Shown here in pieces: positions 61,096-64,000 of a stretch of 64,000 nt of DNA. This DNA is from Roseicyclus salinarum. GTDB lineage: Bacteria > Pseudomonadota > Alphaproteobacteria > Rhodobacterales > Rhodobacteraceae. The stretch's first letter is position 1; every line of letters starts with the position of its first letter. A program made the position numbers and the translations under genes. Below the pieces are notes generated by a model. It worked only from the letters and a program-made list of their open reading frames with translations. It was not told the origin of the DNA and ran no database searches. Location: assembly GCF_029624655.1 (NCBI RefSeq), contig NZ_JARRSA010000007.1, positions 62,001 to 126,000 of the forward strand. The letters run 5' to 3'.

Positions 61096-61694
61096 CCGAG
61101 ACGCTGCTGGCGCTCGTCCCGGTCTACGGGATCGGCCTCGTGGCGGTCGTGACCTTTCTGTCCTGCCTCGCGCTCCCGGTGCCAAGCTCGCTCGTGATGC
61201 TTGCTGCGGGCGGCTTCGCGGCCTCGGGGGACCTCGTCCTGTCGCAGGTGGCGCTTGCCGCGCTCGGCGGCGCGATCGCAGGCGATCAGGCGGGATACCA
61301 GCTCGGCCGGTTCGGCAGGCGGCTGCTGGCGGGCCGGCGCCTTCCGGCCTCGCGCGCGCGCCTTCTCGCGCAGGCGCGGCGGATGCTTCACGAAAAGGGT
61401 GCCATGTCCGTCTTTCTCAGCCGCTGGCTGTTCTCGCCGCTGGGGCCTTACGTGAACTTCGCGGGCGGGGCCGCGCACCTGCCCCTCGGCCGCTTCACCC
61501 GCGCCGCCGTCGCAGGCGAGGCGGTCTGGGTCGCGATCTACGTCGGCCTCGGCGCGGCCTTCGCCGAGGATCTCGTCGCGCTTGCGGACATCCTTGGCAG
61601 CGCCTCGGGACTTCTGGCGGCCCTTGCCGCGGCCGGTCTGCTCCTGCTGTGGCTGCGTGCGGCACTGCGCCAACGGGCCGGAGCGGCCCGATAG
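61092..61694 (+). CDS. DedA / VTT-domain membrane protein
   Basis: A 200-residue integral membrane protein of the DedA (SNARE-associated, VTT) family. Features are the re-entrant region FLSCLALPVPSSLVMLAAGG, GDQAGYQLGRFGRRLL and FLSRWLFSPLGPYVNFAGGA with the conserved Arg and Pro. DedA proteins are linked to membrane homeostasis, and some flip undecaprenyl phosphate or PE. The start is set by the ATGA overlap with the preceding gene. It is the last gene of the MoxR-VWA operon; OsmC follows after 77 bases. Confidence 0.85.
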   Translation: MTETLLALVPVYGIGLVAVVTFLSCLALPVPSSLVMLAAGGFAASGDLVLSQVALAALGGAIAGDQAGYQLGRFGRRLLAGRRLPASRARLLAQARRMLHEKGAMSVFLSRWLFSPLGPYVNFAGGAAHLPLGRFTRAAVAGEAVWVAIYVGLGAAFAEDLVALADILGSASGLLAALAAAGLLLLWLRAALRQRAGAAR

Positions 61695-61771
61695 ACCCGA
61701 GCCGGGGGGTTGTCCGATATCCATGAAGCCATAGCTGCCGCCCCATGGACCCTGAAGAAGGAGAGAGACAC

Positions 61772-62203
61772 ATGGCGATCAAGAAACACGGAAACGCCGT
61801 CTGGCAAGGCGATCTCAAGACCGGCACCGGCGAGGTATCGACCCAGTCGGGCGCGATGGACGCGGTGCCCTACGGCTTCAACAAGCGCTTCGCCGACGAG
61901 CCCGGCACAAACCCCGAAGAGCTGATCGGCGCGGCCCATGCGAGCTGTTTCGCGATGGCGCTGTCGATGATCCTCGGGCAGGAGGGCCTGACGCCAGAGC
62001 GGCTGGAGGCGACCTCGACCGTCTCGCTCGAGGAGAAGGACGGCGGCTTCGCGATCACGAAGGCGCATCTCGACCTCACCGCGCGCATCCCCGGCGCGGA
62101 CGACGATACGTTCCGCCGCTGCGCGGAGGCCGCGAAGGAGAACTGCCCGGTCTCGAAGGTGCTGGCGGGCGCCGAGATCACCCTGGAGGCACGGCTCGCC
62201 TGA
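61772..62203 (+). CDS. OsmC family peroxiredoxin
   Basis: A 143-residue OsmC-type thiol peroxidase that detoxifies organic hydroperoxides. The peroxidatic Cys lies in HASCFAMALS (about 60) and the second Cys in KENCPVSKVL (about 130), with the conserved Glu of the active site in NPEELIGAAH. AAGGAG lies nine bases before ATG 61772; the upstream in-frame ATG at 61745 has no ribosome-binding site. It appears to be a separate unit from DedA. Confidence 0.93.
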   Translation: MAIKKHGNAVWQGDLKTGTGEVSTQSGAMDAVPYGFNKRFADEPGTNPEELIGAAHASCFAMALSMILGQEGLTPERLEATSTVSLEEKDGGFAITKAHLDLTARIPGADDDTFRRCAEAAKENCPVSKVLAGAEITLEARLA

Positions 62204-62320
62204 CGATCCCGCCGCCCGCGCCGGCCGGCCGCCCGCGAAAAGGGCCGGCCGGCGCAGGTGCGACGGCGGCGCGGCGTTGCGGACATTGCCGCGCGGCCCG
62301 CCGGGCCCCATATCCCGGTC

Positions 62321-63019
62321 ATGCTGAAGTTCACGCCCATCCTTCTCGCCGTCCTCTACGCGCTCGCGATGTACCAGTTCTCGAGCTGGCGCACCCGGCG
62401 AGAGCTGGACGCGCGATCGACCGAACTGGCCGACGCGCGGCTGAAGACGCTGACAGACAGGATGGCCACGGCGCTCGGGGTCGAGCGCATCCGCGTGAAT
62501 CTCTACGAGGTCGATGTCGTGAACGGGCTGGCCGCGCCCGATGGCAGGATCTTCCTGACGCGCGGCTTCTTCGAGAAATACCGCCGCGGCGAGGTGAGTC
62601 CCGAGGAGATCGCAAGCGTCATCGCCCATGAACTGGGTCACGTCGCCCTCGGTCATTCGCGGCGGCGGATGATCGATTTCTCCGGGCAGAACGCGATCCG
62701 CGTCGCGCTGGCCAGCATTCTGGGGCGTCTCGTGCCCGGCATCGGGATCTGGATCGCCAACGCGCTGACGACACTTCTGGCCGCGCGCCTGAGCCGTCAG
62801 GACGAATACGAGGCCGACGCCTACGCCTCGGCCCTGCTGGTCAAGTCCGGCATCGGCACCGCCGGGCAGAAAAGCCTCTTCGCCAAGCTGGAGAAGCTTA
62901 CGGGCGCGGGCGGCGCGGGCGTGCCGGCTTGGCTGATGAGCCACCCCAGCACGCAGGAGCGCATCGCCGCGATCGAGGCGCTCGAGGCGCGCTGGTCGCG
63001 CGAACTGCCCCGCGAGTAG
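62321..63019 (+). CDS. M48-family membrane metalloprotease
   Basis: A 232-residue zinc metalloprotease. An N-terminal membrane helix (about 4-20) is followed by a soluble domain with the zinc site VIAHELGHVALGHSRRR (HExxH, about 106) and the downstream EYEADAYAS glutamate (about 163) that completes the M48 metal site. This subgroup is related to LoiP/YcaL-type proteases in the envelope; the substrate is unknown. The C-terminal HPSTQERIAAIEAL segment is typical of M48. It is convergent with the PIN-domain gene at 63024. Confidence 0.88.
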   Translation: MLKFTPILLAVLYALAMYQFSSWRTRRELDARSTELADARLKTLTDRMATALGVERIRVNLYEVDVVNGLAAPDGRIFLTRGFFEKYRRGEVSPEEIASVIAHELGHVALGHSRRRMIDFSGQNAIRVALASILGRLVPGIGIWIANALTTLLAARLSRQDEYEADAYASALLVKSGIGTAGQKSLFAKLEKLTGAGGAGVPAWLMSHPSTQERIAAIEALEARWSRELPRE

Positions 63020-63023
63020 CCCT

Positions 63024-63584
63024 TCAGCGGGTCAGCGCGCGGGCGAGCCGCGGCAGGCGCACCCGCTTGAGAACGCCGCGCAGATCGAGCGTGTCGCCCG
63101 ACAGCCTTTCCGCCTCCTTGTGCACCGCCCCGACCACCTCCGCGACCGTGTCGGGCGCGCCCGCCATCAGGTCGAGCAGGAACGAATCGGGATGGACGGC
63201 CACGAGGTCATGGGCCGTCATCTCGGCGCGCGGGAAATCCCTGAGGTTCAGCGTCACGATGCCCCTCGCACCCGCGGCGCGGGCCGTGGCGAGGACATGG
63301 ATGTCGGTCGCGTCGGGTAGCCAGAGGGCGGCCTCGTCCTCGGGGCGGTGCGCGACCTCGGCGCCGGGAAACTTCGCCCTGAGGCGCGCGATCTCCCCCC
63401 GCGCGAGGGCCGCATCCGCCGCGCCGCCCTGCCGCTCGGCCACCCGCGCCCATTCCTCCAGAAGCCGCGGCGACCATGCGGGCGCGAACATCCCCGCCGC
63501 CGCGCATCCCAGAAGGATCTCCCGCAGGACGGTGGGATAGAGCACGCAGGCGTCGAGCACCCAGCGCCCGCCAGGCCCCCTCAC
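63024..63584 (-). CDS. PIN-domain protein
   Basis: A 186-residue protein of the PIN_3 type. Acidic metal-binding residues occur in VLDACVLYPTVLREILLG (Asp, about 11), PDATDIHVLATARAAGA (Asp, about 95) and IVTLNLRDFP. PIN proteins are RNases, most often toxins of VapBC systems. No antitoxin-like small gene is adjacent. The GTG start overlaps the stop of the methyltransferase gene (GTGA), so it is co-translated with an rRNA-modifying enzyme and may act in RNA metabolism rather than as a toxin. That is inference. Confidence 0.8.
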   Translation of the reverse strand: MRGPGGRWVLDACVLYPTVLREILLGCAAAGMFAPAWSPRLLEEWARVAERQGGAADAALARGEIARLRAKFPGAEVAHRPEDEAALWLPDATDIHVLATARAAGARGIVTLNLRDFPRAEMTAHDLVAVHPDSFLLDLMAGAPDTVAEVVGAVHKEAERLSGDTLDLRGVLKRVRLPRLARALTR

Positions 63585-64000
63585 GGCATCAGCCGGAAGG
63601 CAAGGGCCTTGAGGTAACCCGTCTCGGTCAGGGCTGGGTGCTGCGGATGGTCCGGCCCGGCGAAGCCCGTGTGGATCAGCCGCGGGTCGCGCCCTGCCCG
63701 CCCGAGGCCCCTCAGGCAGGCCATGCGGAACTTGCCGAGATCGGCGGCATGGGAACAGGAGCACAGGATCACGACGCCGCCCGGCGCCACGAGGTCGGCG
63801 GCAAGGCGCGCGGTGCGCTCGTAGGCGCGCAGGCCCTGCTGCAGCGCCTGCCGCGACGGCGCGAAGGCGGGCGGGTCGCAGATCACGAGGTCGAACTGCG
63901 CGCCCTCGGCCCCGAGCGCGGTCATCGTGTCGAATGCGTCGCCCGCGCGGGTTTCGAACCGCTCCGCAACGCCGGTGATCGCCGCACCGTCGCGCGCCAG
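63581..64000 (-). CDS. Class I SAM-dependent rRNA methyltransferase (RlmI-like), C-terminal part
   Basis: The 3' part of a methyltransferase gene that continues beyond the window end (about 139 codons visible). The motif IV segment LVICDPPAFAPSRQAL (about 75 codons from the C terminus) and VILCSCSHAAD with the C-terminal HTGFAGPDHPQHPALTETGYLKAL are typical of RlmI/RlmKL-type m5C 23S rRNA methyltransferases. The start and PUA domain, if present, lie outside. The gene is intact where visible and is coupled to the PIN-domain gene. Confidence 0.82.
   Translation of the reverse strand: MARDGAAITGVAERFETRAGDAFDTMTALGAEGAQFDLVICDPPAFAPSRQALQQGLRAYERTARLAADLVAPGGVVILCSCSHAADLGKFRMACLRGLGRAGRDPRLIHTGFAGPDHPQHPALTETGYLKALAFRLMP

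Noticed and set aside
63024-63584. A VapBC toxin-antitoxin pair
   Set aside because: There is no small antitoxin gene upstream; the frame overlapping the PIN start is the methyltransferase gene.
1-64000. CRISPR arrays, prophage, insertion sequences, rRNA operons
   Set aside because: No regularly spaced repeats, integrase or transposase genes, terminal inverted repeats or rRNA sequence were seen on reading the window.

Overview
The window is chromosomal DNA of a high-GC alphaproteobacterium, most likely Rhodobacterales (Paracoccaceae/roseobacter type). This rests on family-level signals: the block bamE / DUF177 / rpmF / plsX / fabH / ihfA / MerR / tRNA-Pro, an OlsB ornithine-lipid acyltransferase, a DksA without a full zinc finger, and a SAM-II riboswitch in front of metZ. 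Genes are densely packed, with many ATGA or GTGA overlaps. I see no rRNA, CRISPR array, insertion sequence or prophage. The species cannot be named from the sequence alone.

Layout. 1-4.7 kb: end of a DUF985 cupin gene, rarD, anmK and tyrS (divergent), and a GNAT-like gene. 4.7-5.9 kb: 1.2 kb of GC-rich DNA with no credible gene but a degenerate direct repeat. 5.9-12.3 kb: olsB, bamE, then the lipid/translation block DUF177-rpmF-plsX-fabH-ihfA-MerR-tRNA-Pro. 12.3-15.6 kb: dCTP deaminase, two small secreted proteins sharing a cysteine motif, and an isolated fliG. 15.7-19.2 kb: ligase-associated exonuclease, alpha/beta hydrolase and ATP-dependent DNA ligase. 19.3-20.7 kb: a GerW/DUF2953 module with two small unknown genes. 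20.7-26.5 kb: amidohydrolase-type GATase, glcG, glcB, and a DUF2256-photolyase pair. 26.7-33.1 kb: pepN, DUF1624, PlsC-like acyltransferase, lytic transglycosylase, PfpI. 33.3-39.1 kb: gatB, DUF4177, bolA, a J-domain protein, trkH, folE2.

39.3-41.9 kb (minus strand) is an operon metZ-GNAT-class I amidotransferase behind a sigma70-like promoter and a SAM-II riboswitch. 42.1-47.7 kb is a six-gene plus-strand cassette: a 29-residue membrane peptide, XpaC, TelA, a DUF2927 lipoprotein, an SPFH-GYF protein and a zinc-ribbon membrane protein. It looks like an envelope-stress module. 47.7-49.7 kb holds hsp20 divergent from pfkB-dtd, with a perfect dyad between them. 49.8-54.4 kb is the Anbu (ancestral proteasome beta subunit) operon: circularly permuted ATP-grasp, alpha-E, transglutaminase-like and Anbu genes. 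An Imm11-like gene of clearly lower GC sits between the first two. 54.5-64 kb: FAD monooxygenase, dksA, a MoxR...VWA operon carrying a second DUF2927 lipoprotein, DedA, OsmC, an M48 protease, a PIN protein and the end of an RlmI-type methyltransferase gene.

The strongest candidates for undescribed biology are the Imm11-like gene inside the Anbu operon, the XpaC-TelA-DUF2927-SPFH-zinc-ribbon cassette with its micro-peptide, the GerW-DUF2953 four-gene module in a non-sporulating lineage, and the two uncharacterised genes placed under the metZ SAM-II riboswitch.
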